64,000 nucleotides of DNA, from contig CBFFYP010000011.1 of NCBI GenBank assembly GCA_965646165.1, forward strand, positions 11,559 through 75,558. Reading direction: 5' to 3'. The stretch's first letter is position 1. Each line of letters opens with the position of its first letter. This DNA is from MGBC114844 sp910585855 (GTDB lineage Bacteria; Bacillota; Clostridia; Lachnospirales; Lachnospiraceae). A model generated the notes under the pieces. The model ran no database searches. It was given only the letters and a program-made list of their open reading frames with translations, and was not told where the DNA came from. Both the position numbers and the translations under genes were made by a program. Positions 8,298-18,500 of this stretch are shown here, in pieces.

Positions 8298-9413
8298 ATG
8301 GAGCAGTTATCATTAGCAGGATTAGGATTTAAAATAGTCGCTGATGAAGATAAGAAGAATAAGGGAAAAGTCGGTGATTCAGAAGAACGAATCAGTGGCT
8401 CAAAGGCAATGCAGATACTGGAATTATCCAGACATTCTTTTGATAAAGTGGTTAAGGCTGGAAGTCTTACTCAGTATATTGATGGCAAGAAAAAATATTA
8501 TCTTTTGTCTGAATTGAAAGCCTTTATGACAACAGATGAATATAAAGAGTTATCTGAAGGGACTGTAGATAAGAGAAATTCTTTAAATGATTTGACAGGA
8601 AAGGATTGGCTGCCAGAAACGAAAAGTTTTTTCTATCAGAAAGGACTTGGAGCGGATAGTCCAGATGCTCAAATAGAAAAATTACATCCAGCTCCATATT
8701 CATTTCAAGATATAGGGCATTTGGTGAGATTTTTTACGAAAAAAGGAATGCGAGTATTGGATCCTTTTGGAGGTGTAGGGTCAACAGCAAAAGCCTGTGA
8801 AATTGATGGAAGGATATGTACAAGTATAGAATTGTCACCCAAGTGGCATCAGTTGTCCATTGAAAGATTAGAAAAGGAAGTTGGTGAGGGAACAAGCAAA
8901 AACCATACCTTTATTAATGGAGATTCATGTGAAGAGTTATTAAAACTGGAAAATAAATCTGTAGACTTTGTAGTAACAAGTCCGCCTTATTGGGGAATAC
9001 TGAACAAACTTGATCAAAAGGTGATAAAAAACCGTGTAAATAACAATCTTGAAACAAAATACTCTGAGGATAAAAAAGATCTCGGTAATATTGCGGACTA
9101 TGAAGAGTTCCTTGATTTACTTATAAACAAGGTATTTCTTGAATGTGCCAGGGTTCTTAGAATGGGGAAATACATGGCTCTTGTGGTTTCTGACTTTAGA
9201 GATAAATCGGATTTTATAAGTTTTCATGCCGATTTGATTTCAAGAATGAATAAACATGATATTGTTGGTGGGGGATGTCTGAATTTACAGGGGATTAAGA
9301 TATTGTTGCAAAATCATAAAAGTTTGTTGCCATATGGATATCCATTTGCATATGTAGAAAATATTCACCATCAGTATATTTTGATTTTTAAGAAAGAGGT
9401 CAAACGCAAATGA
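8298..9413 (+). CDS. DNA methyltransferase 1 of the R-M system (TSPPYW type)
   Basis: 371 aa. The N-terminal 85 residues resemble a DNA-binding HTH segment (GSKAMQILELSRHSFDKVVKAG). Then come the SAM-binding motif I, VLDPFGGVGSTAKACE (about 155), and the catalytic motif IV, TSPPYWGI (about 232). TSPPYW is usual for N4-cytosine enzymes, though some N6-adenine enzymes share it. It should protect one strand or half-site of the recognition sequence. GGAGG precedes the ATG at 8298; the stop overlaps the next start (ATGA), indicating coupled translation. Confidence 0.87.
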   Translation: MEQLSLAGLGFKIVADEDKKNKGKVGDSEERISGSKAMQILELSRHSFDKVVKAGSLTQYIDGKKKYYLLSELKAFMTTDEYKELSEGTVDKRNSLNDLTGKDWLPETKSFFYQKGLGADSPDAQIEKLHPAPYSFQDIGHLVRFFTKKGMRVLDPFGGVGSTAKACEIDGRICTSIELSPKWHQLSIERLEKEVGEGTSKNHTFINGDSCEELLKLENKSVDFVVTSPPYWGILNKLDQKVIKNRVNNNLETKYSEDKKDLGNIADYEEFLDLLINKVFLECARVLRMGKYMALVVSDFRDKSDFISFHADLISRMNKHDIVGGGCLNLQGIKILLQNHKSLLPYGYPFAYVENIHHQYILIFKKEVKRK

Positions 9414-10231
9414 ATATATATGAAGGCATTATTTGTGGTAATTCAGATACCTTGATAGATGAGATGATAGCAGCTGGAGAAAAATATGATCTCATTTTGA
9501 CTGATCCCCCGTACAATATCAATAAAGATTTTGGCAACGATTCTGATAAACTGACCGTTGAAGAATTTATTGAGGTAACGAATAGGCGTATAGAAAAACT
9601 TAAAAAAGTGCTGACACCGTATGGAAGTATTATCTGGTTTGGAATCCATGATTATATTGGATATATTCAAATTGCAATGTATAATGCGGGGTTACATTAT
9701 CGAAGAATAAATATTTGGCATTACGAAAATGGTTTTTCACGATCGACTAAAGAGCCGGCAACGCATTATGAACCATTTATTTGGTTTTCGATGAATCCGA
9801 AAAAATGGACATATAATTGTGATGAGGTTAGAGTTCCGTATAAAAGCACAAAACGCTTAAAATCACCGGTGAAATATAAGAGATCGGACGGAACAGAAAA
9901 AATTTGGAAACCAAATCCCAAAGGTTCTATGCGTGGAGATATATGGGATTTTCCAACATTAGCGGGAAAACATTTTGAAAAAGAAAAAACATCTCATCCG
10001 ACTCAGAAACCAGAGTCATTGATTACGGAAATAATAAAAGCGTTTTGTCCTATGGAAAACGGTATATATAATGGCAGAATCCTGGATCCATTTCATGGTT
10101 CGGGAACTTTGGGTGTATGTTGTGAGAAACTAAATCGACAGGGACATGATATTTCGTGGACTGGTGTTGAGATTGAAGAAAAATGGTGCAACATAGCTAA
10201 AGATAGATTGGATAATATTGAGGAGGCTTGA
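9410..10231 (+). CDS. DNA methyltransferase 2 of the R-M system (DPPYN, beta class)
   Basis: 273 aa. Motif IV comes first (LILTDPPYNINKDF, about 30), later HPTQKPESLITEII and motif I ILDPFHGSGTLGV (about 222), the order of beta-class amino-methyltransferases, most of which make N6-methyladenine. Two different methyltransferases in one operon suggest an asymmetric recognition site whose strands are modified separately. It overlaps gene 8298-9413 by 4 nt and is followed by the nuclease after a 1-nt gap. Confidence 0.9.
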   Translation: MNIYEGIICGNSDTLIDEMIAAGEKYDLILTDPPYNINKDFGNDSDKLTVEEFIEVTNRRIEKLKKVLTPYGSIIWFGIHDYIGYIQIAMYNAGLHYRRINIWHYENGFSRSTKEPATHYEPFIWFSMNPKKWTYNCDEVRVPYKSTKRLKSPVKYKRSDGTEKIWKPNPKGSMRGDIWDFPTLAGKHFEKEKTSHPTQKPESLITEIIKAFCPMENGIYNGRILDPFHGSGTLGVCCEKLNRQGHDISWTGVEIEEKWCNIAKDRLDNIEEA

Positions 10232-10232
10232 A

Positions 10233-11966
10233 ATGATTAGATTCAGAAACCCTTCCAGTAGTCTGGAAACTATGCTGGCAAGTTTTGAGCAATTGTACAA
10301 TGAATTGCACGACAAGGATTATTTCGATAATGATGATATAGCAGTAGTATTAGTAAAGGCAAATTTAATGGCATCATCAGGTTTCACTGGTGATGCTGCA
10401 CTTTCGTTAGGGGCAAATAAAGACAGAAGCAGAGATAAGACCTATAATAACGCCAAGATGTTTGCGGAAATATACAGGTTGCTTGGCTTGATATCTGTTG
10501 TGAATGATGTATCTTCAAATTACCGTTTTACATATATTGGTGAACATATGGTAGTACCTGGGGCAGATAAAAAAGCTATAGTTGAGCAGTGTATTTTGGG
10601 AATGAATAATCCGAATAGAATTATGGATGTTTCGTATGATGAATCGGTTCGGTTCTTTTCATGTGTTCTTCTGACAATGAGTGAGTTGGACGGAATGATA
10701 TGCAGAGATGAAATGATATTGGGACCGATGAGTGTAAATGATAATTCGCCCGAAGAATTTGATAAGATGATTTGGTATATCAAATCTGTTCGTGGCAATC
10801 ATAAAAAGCTGCAGAAGGATCTGGAGAACTTTGCTAAAGCTCTACAAAGTAATAAGAAGGATGGTATGACTGTGACGTCTGCTCAAAATTGTACAAGATT
10901 TCCTATTTCTGTGCTTAAATATTGTGGTTGGGTAGATAGTATAAATACAGATGTTTATGGAAGAAGTGTGAGGTTTATGAAATTAACCAAGCATGGATAT
11001 GAAACGGTTGAACACTTGAAGATGATGCGGGATATAAGATTGTCTGATTATGAAAGCAGCTCTAATCGGCAGCGACAGGCGCTTATTAGGCTCGGTATAT
11101 ATATGATGCTGGCTAGAGCCAAGTTTAATCTGGAACCGGTTAAGGAAGAGATAAAGAAAGATAAGAAAGAAGTTCAAGAGATTTTGGACGGGAAGGAAAT
11201 CCTGTTTTCTCCGTACCAGACGTTAGAGTTCTCTGTTGTGAATAATGCAATGAACATTGTTTTTGAAAAGAGTAGTGCGGAGGACAGACAAAAAAGATTA
11301 TCACGTGTTTCTGGTTTCTATACAAAGGCTTTAGGCAGTAAGATGCAGAATATGGCTATTGATAAAGTGGTTAACGTAAAAAAAGAGTTGACTACGAATG
11401 ATGTTTTATCTTTTTCCGAACATGTACGTGAGCTTTACAAAAAGGAAAAAAATATTCACGAACTGACTGATATAATTGTAGAAGAGCATATCAAAGACAA
11501 AAAGACCGAATTTTATCCGCTGGTAGAAACTTTGTTCAGGATAATTGGTGTTGATTGTCATAAATCTAGAGATGGAGTAAACGGCGAGAGGTGGGATGCT
11601 ATGATAAGAAATCCCCAAAGAAGTATTCCTATAGAAATAAAATCACCTACTGAGGAAATGCATATTTCAATTAAGGCCATCAGGCAGGCTCTTGAAAACA
11701 AGATTATCCTTTTATCAAGGAAAACATATGTTACAGACGAAAAATGTGCAACATATGTGGTTGGTTATTATTTGCCAAATAATCGTGCAGAGGTTTCTGA
11801 TCTGATTAGTAATATTAAGGATACGTATGGATATAGCATAGCTGTCTTTGATATAGGCTCTTTAATAAATGTTGCAACAAGTATTATTCTTTTTGAAAAA
11901 GGAATTGATACTGAAAAACTTTATGGATTGGAGGGAATTGTAAATGTTGAGGACATTAAACGCTAA
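10233..11966 (+). CDS. Restriction endonuclease subunit, C-terminal PD-(D/E)xK domain
   Basis: 577 aa from the ATG at 10233, which follows GAGGAGG. The N-terminal two thirds are mostly helical, with possible winged-helix stretches (TKHGYETVEHLKMM), and probably recognise DNA; I do not know the family. The C-terminus has a PD-(D/E)xK core: a helix with FYPLVETLFRIIGVDC, Asp in GERWDAMI (D455) and IPIEIKSPTEE (E468, K470). This is the best candidate for the cleaving subunit. Its end overlaps the next gene by 23 bp, so the two are translated together and may form a complex. Confidence 0.8.
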   Translation: MIRFRNPSSSLETMLASFEQLYNELHDKDYFDNDDIAVVLVKANLMASSGFTGDAALSLGANKDRSRDKTYNNAKMFAEIYRLLGLISVVNDVSSNYRFTYIGEHMVVPGADKKAIVEQCILGMNNPNRIMDVSYDESVRFFSCVLLTMSELDGMICRDEMILGPMSVNDNSPEEFDKMIWYIKSVRGNHKKLQKDLENFAKALQSNKKDGMTVTSAQNCTRFPISVLKYCGWVDSINTDVYGRSVRFMKLTKHGYETVEHLKMMRDIRLSDYESSSNRQRQALIRLGIYMMLARAKFNLEPVKEEIKKDKKEVQEILDGKEILFSPYQTLEFSVVNNAMNIVFEKSSAEDRQKRLSRVSGFYTKALGSKMQNMAIDKVVNVKKELTTNDVLSFSEHVRELYKKEKNIHELTDIIVEEHIKDKKTEFYPLVETLFRIIGVDCHKSRDGVNGERWDAMIRNPQRSIPIEIKSPTEEMHISIKAIRQALENKIILLSRKTYVTDEKCATYVVGYYLPNNRAEVSDLISNIKDTYGYSIAVFDIGSLINVATSIILFEKGIDTEKLYGLEGIVNVEDIKR

Positions 11967-12984
11967 TTATATTCAAACAGAGATTTCGATTTTTAAGGAT
12001 GGAAAGATTTGTTCTCTTACTTTTAATCCAGAAAAGGAAACAGATATCTTATTTCAAAATGGAAAGAGAATAAAAGCAGGATGTATAAACTGTATCAATC
12101 CCAAGTGTATGAGTTTAAGTGATGGAGATATTGAATGTGTTGAGTTTCCAGATATAGCGCACGATATGAGCAAATACTTGTGCCCAGTTAATGCTATAAA
12201 GAGTGGTTCAAAACAGGTGGTGATTGATGAAAAAAAGTGTATCGGATGTGGTCTCTGTGTTGCGAGCTGCCCTGTTGGAGCAATTTACTTAAAGGATGGA
12301 AAAGCTAGAGTTTCACATGCAGATAAAAAGGAATTGGATACATTCTCTGTTGATGTGATGGGTATTCAGAAACAAAAAAGGTTTCTGGAAGAAAATGATA
12401 TTGCAGACAAGGCAGGAATAATCCAGAAGGAGTCTGATCGCATTATAGGCAGTATCTGTGATGAAATAAAACAGATGTCACAAGAAGAGCAGAACATTTT
12501 TGCTAGAAATTTGCTTATAAAACTTGGGAATCATGCGACTTTAGCCAGACAGGGTAATGTCTATATGAGGTTGGATGGTTTCTATAGTAATAAAAAACAA
12601 TTTGGAGTTGTTGAAATAGAAACAGGGACTGATATGCTGGATGTTTCCCGGGCGATACTTGACGATATTGCTGTCGTGAATGTCAGGTATGCCGTAGATA
12701 AAAACAAGAATCATCCGATTGCCATTGTACTTGGCCTTCCAAATAAAAGAACAGATTATTGGCAGGTGCTAAAGGATATAAGAGATATTGTTGAAATACC
12801 AATAGGAACAATTACGTTTGGAGCGTTACTGATTCTTTTGTGGAATAACAAGGAAGTGTATGACTTTGAGCATTTTTATATAGATGTTGATAATTCATCT
12901 ATAAGGTCTGTAGTTGTATCGCTGGTAGGTAGATCGATAAATATAGGGGATGGATTTTATGGCGTACTTGAAAATAGCAAGTAG
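11944..12984 (+). CDS. Ferredoxin-like 4Fe-4S protein with possible nuclease domain, in the R-M operon
   Basis: 346 aa; GGAGGG precedes the ATG. The N-terminal part has eight cluster-type cysteines: C47-x2-C50-x4-C55...C80-P and C99-x2-C102-x2-C105-x3-C109-P, as in two-cluster bacterial ferredoxins. The C-terminal half is unlike ferredoxin. It contains RLDGFYSN...FGVVEIETG, i.e. D211-x12-E224-x-E226, which fits the D...ExE variant of the PD-(D/E)xK site known from BamHI. It could be a second restriction subunit stabilised or gated by iron-sulfur clusters. That function is inference; only the cysteine motifs and the operon position are plain. Confidence 0.7.
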   Translation: MLRTLNANYIQTEISIFKDGKICSLTFNPEKETDILFQNGKRIKAGCINCINPKCMSLSDGDIECVEFPDIAHDMSKYLCPVNAIKSGSKQVVIDEKKCIGCGLCVASCPVGAIYLKDGKARVSHADKKELDTFSVDVMGIQKQKRFLEENDIADKAGIIQKESDRIIGSICDEIKQMSQEEQNIFARNLLIKLGNHATLARQGNVYMRLDGFYSNKKQFGVVEIETGTDMLDVSRAILDDIAVVNVRYAVDKNKNHPIAIVLGLPNKRTDYWQVLKDIRDIVEIPIGTITFGALLILLWNNKEVYDFEHFYIDVDNSSIRSVVVSLVGRSINIGDGFYGVLENSK

Positions 12985-13066
12985 ACAATAGTTTAAGACA
13001 AATATAGTTTTCTCACGTACTTGAATAAACGCTCACGGTTCGCTACTGACAAAATCGTGAGTATTT

Positions 13067-13252
13067 TCAATTTTGATGATAAAAATATATTTTCAACGAA
13101 AATCTGTTGTTCAGTTCCAAATCAAATATTTTTTCGTACTTTTTAAAAATTTCGTCATAATAGGATTTATGGAGATCAAGTTGGGTAATACCTTCAATGG
13201 TAATGGTTCTAAGGAGTAAGGGTATGCTCTCCGTAATGAATATATATGTATC
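13067..13252 (-). pseudogene. C-terminal scrap of an unidentified protein
   Basis: On the minus strand an open stretch of about 60 codons ends at TGA (13067-13069). It reads like real protein (ITIEGITQLDLHKSYYDEI, then FKKYEKIFDLELNN) but has no start or ribosome site. It could be the tail of a gene lost when the R-M operon was acquired. I do not recognise the family. The remaining 12985-13377 region holds a small CTCACG...CGTGAG hairpin (about 13031-13060) and nothing else I can identify. Confidence 0.35.
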
Positions 13253-13377
13253 ATATCACAGGGTTATCGATTATTTTCGGGATATTAAGGTGTTAAACTT
13301 CAGTGGATTCCTATTACGTTAGACAGTTGAAGAGTGGATAAGAGATTTGAGTGTGTAGAAGAAAATAAAAAAAGTAT

Positions 13378-13425
13378 TTGAAAAATAAAATTTTTTGTGC
13401 TATACTAGAAACAGAACAAAAGTTC
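13378..13425 (+). promoter_or_regulatory. Sigma-A promoter with LexA/DinR-type box, no gene behind it
   Basis: TTGAAA (13378-13383), 17-bp spacer, TATACT (13401-13406), then GAACAAAAGTTC (13414-13425) on the presumed start site. The box matches the Firmicute SOS core GAAC-N4-GTTC. Behind it only a 9-codon ORF (ATG at 13430) follows, so the SOS gene it served is missing or the product is an RNA. The same 12-bp box occurs at 58698-58709 before uvrB. Confidence 0.6.
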
Positions 13426-13625
13426 GATTATGGAGAGGAAAGAATGTGATTTTTATTAATTGTGTCAAAAATACCTGCGATTTTAGTTGTGAAAGGTTCA
13501 AAAAATTTCACAAATAAGTGGTAAGATTGTATCGAAAAAAGGAAGTTTTTGATAGAAAAGGAATGTTTTTGAAAGATAGAATTAGTCTTTTATTGAACTA
13601 TTTTTTATATTTTATAAAAAAATAG
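13426..13625. other. Non-coding leader after the SOS promoter
   Basis: There is no ORF longer than a few codons. Bases 13452-13486 match 23531-23565 (directly before the NUDIX gene) at about 30 of 35 positions, all differences being transitions. This suggests a duplicated promoter-proximal segment. Confidence 0.5.
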
Positions 13626-13653
13626 TTGACATTTTAGAAAAAAGTGGTATTAT
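13626..13653 (+). promoter_or_regulatory. Sigma-A promoter of the lipoprotein gene
   Basis: TTGACA (13626-13631), 16-bp spacer, TATTAT (13648-13653), 50 bp before the ATG. Confidence 0.65.
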
Positions 13654-13703
13654 TATACAGGGTAAGGCTTAAAAATGTAAAAGGAAAGAGGGAAAAAAGT
13701 ATT

Positions 13704-14651
13704 ATGAGAAAAGGAAAACGTTTTTTTGCAACAGTTTTAGCAGCAGTAATGACAGTATCTTTGGTTGCCTGTGGTGATAAGCCGGAAAGCAACACTCCTA
13801 CGGGGACTACGACATCAGCAGTAGAAAATACGACATCACAGCCACAGGAAAGCGATGGGGGGGCAAGTGTTGAGAAGAATCTTGATCCAGTTACTGTTAT
13901 GGCGACAGCACAGGAAAATGTAAAAGAAATTAATAGTTTGGAAGCCAAGATGGTAATGGAAATGGATATGACGGTCAGCGCACAGGGACAGGAGCAGGCA
14001 ATTCAAAGTCTAACAACAATGGATATGGTTTGCTTTAATGATCCGATGAAAATTAAAATGGATATGACAATGGACATGGGAGAGTTAGGAAGCGTAGATC
14101 AGAGTATCTATGGAGAAATAACAGAAGACGGCAACTGTACTATGTATTTGTTTGACGGGACAAGCTGGCAGACACAGACTGTTTCGATGGGCGATATGGA
14201 ACAGTATAATGCACAGGACAGTATTCTTGATGTGATTAAGGTAGATGCAAGTTATCAGGAAGAGGGAAAAGAAGAGGTAGACGGTGCAGCAGCATTGAAA
14301 TATTCTCATGTAATGACAGGGGATGAGATGAAAGAAACATTACTTTCTTCCGGGGCACTTGACAGTGTAACTTCCCTTGGAATCGATCCTAGTCAGATGG
14401 AAAGTATGTTAGACGGATTAGGAGAGATGACTGAGTATATTTGGATAGATGAAGCAACAATGTATCCTGTAAAATATGAAGTTGATATGACAGAAATAAT
14501 GGATAAGTTGATGGTCAATATGATTTCAGCTATGGGAGAACAGGCTCAGGGAATGAGCATCAATATTCCAAAGATGAAGATGACAATGACTTGTATGAAT
14601 TACAACACAGCAGAAGATTTTGAAATCCCAGAAGAAGCAAAAGCAAACTAG
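13704..14651 (+). CDS. Secreted lipoprotein, DUF6612-like
   Basis: 315 aa. The ATG at 13704 is chosen because it follows AAAGAGGG and opens a clean lipoprotein signal: KKR-like charge, hydrophobic core, then lipobox VSLVAC (Cys about 23). A Thr/Ser-rich tether (about 28-60) leads to a beta-rich domain with repeated MDM/MTM strands, YLFDGTSWQTQTVSM and IWIDEATMYPVKYEVDMTE. This build recalls LolA/LppX-fold lipoproteins of Gram-positives (DUF6612). It sits on the outer face of the membrane; the ligand is unknown. Confidence 0.78.
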   Translation: MRKGKRFFATVLAAVMTVSLVACGDKPESNTPTGTTTSAVENTTSQPQESDGGASVEKNLDPVTVMATAQENVKEINSLEAKMVMEMDMTVSAQGQEQAIQSLTTMDMVCFNDPMKIKMDMTMDMGELGSVDQSIYGEITEDGNCTMYLFDGTSWQTQTVSMGDMEQYNAQDSILDVIKVDASYQEEGKEEVDGAAALKYSHVMTGDEMKETLLSSGALDSVTSLGIDPSQMESMLDGLGEMTEYIWIDEATMYPVKYEVDMTEIMDKLMVNMISAMGEQAQGMSINIPKMKMTMTCMNYNTAEDFEIPEEAKAN

Positions 14652-14683
14652 GAACGAAAAATTAAAAAAATATAATATAAATA

Positions 14684-14727
14684 AAAAAGCAGGAGAAGCA
14701 ATTTTTAAATGTTTTTCCTGTTTTTTT
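14684..14727 (+). terminator. Rho-independent terminator of the lipoprotein gene
   Basis: CAGGA (14690-14694) pairs with TCCTG (14716-14720), extended by an A-run opposite the T7 tract at 14721-14727. It could also work from the other strand. Confidence 0.65.
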
Positions 14728-14841
14728 ATGCACAACGCCGATGCAGAGGAAATATGGCACTGGAGTGGCGCATCGTCGGTACACGAGTAGTGGAGAAGGT
14801 CGTTCTCCTACTCGATTGTATAGATGTTGTTTTTTAGGAGG

Positions 14842-15002
14842 GGACGCCCAAATCCAAAGGAAGGTCTGCTCCGAACCCGCTTGCGCTTAGCATTTCCTAT
14901 TTTCATAGCGGACACATAAGACGCTAAAATACAGCAATATAGCGTCTAAGTGCCGACGGGAAATGATGGCTCTGTGCAGACCTTCCTTTGGATTTGGGCT
15001 GT
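14842..15002 (+). repeat. Family A variable-arm element, copy A3
   Basis: GGACGC...GGCTGT. Arms 14848-14869 and 14976-14997 are perfectly complementary (22 of 22), with a sequence (CCAAATCCAAAGGAAGG...) not shared with other copies. It forms a tail-to-tail pair with A4, 243 bp away. The extension TATTTCTGGCGGAAAATAGAG after the right end recurs after A8 and A10. The spacer to A4 is very AT-rich with nothing else in it. Confidence 0.88.
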
Positions 15003-15245
15003 GTATTTCTGGCGGAAAATAGAGTAGTTGTAAAAATTTACTGTAAATTTTGAAAGTGTAGATATCCTTTTGTAACTTGTTTTTTATAGAACAATATACG
15101 TAGAAAACTAGTAAATATTAATAAAAATTTACGAAATTATGTGATATTTGATAATTATTTTTATTTATATTGTTTATAATAGGTGATTATATTTGGTATA
15201 TTTGCTGTAATGATAACAGATAATATTATTTTCTGGTCGGTAGTC

Positions 15246-15393
15246 ATAGCTGAAAGAGGAAGGAAGGTCTATGCAGGGTCATCATTTCCCGTCGGCACTT
15301 AGGTGCTGTATTTTAGCACCTTATGTGTCCGCTACGAGGAAATGCTAAGCGCAAGCGGGCTCGGAATAGACCTTCCTTCCTCTTTCAGCGTCC
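15246..15393 (-). repeat. Family A variable-arm element, copy A4 (short-loop form)
   Basis: On the minus strand it runs from GGACGC (15393) to AGCTAT (15246). Arms 15250-15271 and 15367-15388 are perfectly complementary (22 of 22). The apical stem is GGTGCT/AGCACC instead of GACGCT/AGCGTC, and the loop is shortened. It ends 56 bp before the rpoB promoter. Confidence 0.88.
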
Positions 15394-15448
15394 CCCCTGT
15401 CAAAAAAATTGTATAATTAGTTTTTTAGAATTTTTCTCAAAAATTTCC

Positions 15449-15477
15449 TTGACAACCCTTTCCAACCATGATATTAT
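15449..15477 (+). promoter_or_regulatory. rpoBC promoter
   Basis: Near-consensus TTGACA (15449-15454), exactly 17 bp, TATTAT (15472-15477). A leader of about 100 nt follows before rpoB. With no ribosomal protein gene upstream, this should be the main promoter of rpoB-rpoC. Confidence 0.8.
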
Positions 15478-15582
15478 GTAAAATGCACTATTGTGGTGAT
15501 GTAGGCTTATTATGCGCAAAAATCAAAGCGAATATGCGCCGACAGAAGCTTTTTTATAAAAAGACAAGGGGTGAAACGTCAA

Positions 15583-18500
15583 ATGGAGAAAAACAGGATA
15601 CGTCCAGTAAAGACCGAAAAGAGCATACGTATGAGCTATGCACGACAAAAAGAGGTTCTTGATATGCCGAACCTTCTTGAAATTCAGACAGACTCTTATA
15701 AATGGTTTCTGGATGAAGGGCTTAGAGAAGTTTTTAGAGATATCTCTCCCATTGCAGATTACAGCGGACACTTGAGCTTGGAATTTGTAGATTTTGAACT
15801 TTGCGAAAAAGAAGCAAAATATACAATTGAACAGTGTAAAGAAAGGGATGCGACTTATGCAGCCCCTCTAAAAGTCAAAGTAAGACTTTACAATAAAGAA
15901 AAAGATGAAATCAATGAGCATGAAATATTCATGGGTGATTTGCCGCTGATGACCGCAACCGGAACCTTTGTAATCAATGGTGCAGAGCGGGTAATTGTAA
16001 GCCAGTTAGTACGTTCTCCGGGAATCTATTATGGAATCACACATGATAAAATCGGGAAAGAGCTGTATTCCTGTACTGTAATTCCAAACCGTGGCGCATG
16101 GCTGGAATATGAAACCGACTCCAATGATGTTTTCTATGTGCGGGTAGACCGAACCAGAAAAGTTCCGGTTACCGTATTAATCCGTGCCCTAGGATTAGGA
16201 ACAAATGCAGAAATTATAGAACAGTTTGGTGAAGAACCGAAATTGTTAGCAAGTTTTACAAAGGACACTTCTGATAATTATCAGGATGGGCTGTTGGAAT
16301 TATATAAGAAGATACGCCCGGGTGAGCCTCTTTCCGTGGATAGTGCAGAGAGCTTAATTACAGCGATGTTCTTTGATCCAAGAAGATATGATTTGGCAAA
16401 AGTAGGCCGTTATAAATTTAATAAAAAACTTCATTTTAAAAATCGTATTACCAATCATGTACTGGGGAAAGACGTAGTAAATCCGATAACTGGAGAAGTA
16501 ATGGCAGAAGCTGGTACAGTGGTAACACGTGAATTGGCGATTGAGATACAAAATACTGCTGTAAAGGCGGTTTGGATTCAGACAGAGAATCGAAATGTAA
16601 AGGTATTGTCAAATTTGATGGTGGATTTGACAAAGTATGTAGACTGTAACCCAAAAGAATTGGGTATTACAGAGGATGTATTTTATCCTGTATTGGAAGG
16701 AATTTTAACAGAATATGCAGGAGATAAAGAGGCAATTCGGCAGGCAATTAAAAAAAATATTTCCGATTTGATTCCAAAGCATATTACAAAGGAAGATATT
16801 TTTGCTTCTATCAACTATAATATGCATTTAGAAGAAGGAATTGGTACGGATGACGATATTGACCATTTGGGAAACAGACGAATCCGTGCAGTAGGAGAAC
16901 TGCTGCAGAACCAGTATCGGATTGGGCTTTCTAGAATGGAGCGAGTAGTTCGGGAACGAATGACAACGCAGGATTTAGACGGGGTATCTCCTCAGTCTTT
17001 GATTAATATTAAGCCGGTAACGGCAGCAGTAAAAGAATTTTTTGGAAGTTCGCAGCTTTCTCAGTTTATGGATCAGAATAATCCGTTAGGAGAGCTGACA
17101 CATAAAAGACGTCTTTCGGCATTAGGACCGGGCGGACTTTCCAGAGATCGTGCCGGGTTTGAGGTGCGGGATGTACACTATACCCATTATGGAAGAATGT
17201 GCCCGATTGAAACACCAGAAGGTCCGAATATTGGGTTAATCAATTCATTGGCTTGTTATGCAAGGGTAAACGAATATGGTTTTGTGGAAGCACCTTATCG
17301 GAAGGTGGACAAGACCGATCCAAAAAATCCTCGGGTAACGGATGAGGTAATCTATCTGACTGCAGATGAAGAAGATAATTATGTGGTTGCACAGGCAAAT
17401 GAGGCATTGGATGAAAACGGATATTTTGTAAGAAACAGTGTATCTGGGCGTTATCGGGAAGAAACATCTCAGTTTGAAAAGAGAAAGATAGATTTGATGG
17501 ATGTTTCGCCTAAGATGGTATTTTCCGTGGCAACTTCTATGATTCCGTTTCTTCAAAATGACGATGCAAATCGTGCGCTGATGGGATCGAATATGCAGCG
17601 TCAGGCAGTGCCGCTTTTGACAACGGAAGCTCCTGTAGTTGGAACGGGAATTGAAACAAAGGCAGCGGTAGACTCTGGAGTCTGTGTAGTTGCAAAGAAG
17701 GCAGGCGTGGTAGAACGTTCGACTTCCAGAGAGATTACGATTCGCTATGATGAAGACGGAACGAAGGAAACCTATCGCTTGATTAAATATGCAAGAAGTA
17801 ATCAGTCGAATTGTTATAATCAAAAACCGATTGTATTAAAAGGAGAACATGTCAATCAGGGACAGGTAATTGCAGACGGTGCTTCTACCTCCAACGGAGA
17901 AATTGCACTGGGCAAAAATCCTTTGATTGGATTTATGACATGGGAAGGTTATAACTATGAGGATGCTGTATTATTAAGCGAACGATTAGTAATGGACGAT
18001 GTGTATACATCAATTCATATTGAGGAATATGAGGCGGAGTCCCGGGATACTAAGTTAGGACCGGAAGAGATTACAAGAGATGTTCCGGGAGTCGGGGATG
18101 ATGCATTAAAAGATTTGGACGAGAGAGGAATTATTCGAATCGGTGCAGAGGTACGTGCCGGTGATATTTTGGTGGGAAAAGTAACACCGAAAGGAGAAAC
18201 CGAACTGACAGCAGAAGAGAGGCTGCTGCGGGCGATTTTTGGAGAAAAGGCAAGAGAAGTGCGGGATACTTCATTAAAAGTGCCGCATGGAGAGTATGGA
18301 ATTATTGTAGATGCAAAAGTATTTACAAGAGAAAACGGCGATGAACTGCCGCCGGGTGTCAATCAGACCGTTCGAATTTATATTGCACAGAAGAGAAAGA
18401 TTTCCGTAGGAGATAAAATGGCGGGACGCCATGGAAATAAGGGTGTGGTTTCCCGTGTACTTCCGGTGGAAGATATGCCGTTTTTGCCGAACGGGCGTCC

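Noticed and set aside
15468..15662. 64-codon ORF in the rpoB leader
   Set aside because: It overlaps the -10 box and the rpoB start in another frame and shows no protein-like sequence.
17245..17823. 192-codon antisense ORF within rpoB, and similar antisense frames in rpoC, engB and uvrA
   Set aside because: Mirror frames of highly conserved coding sequence with no start signals or recognisable domains.
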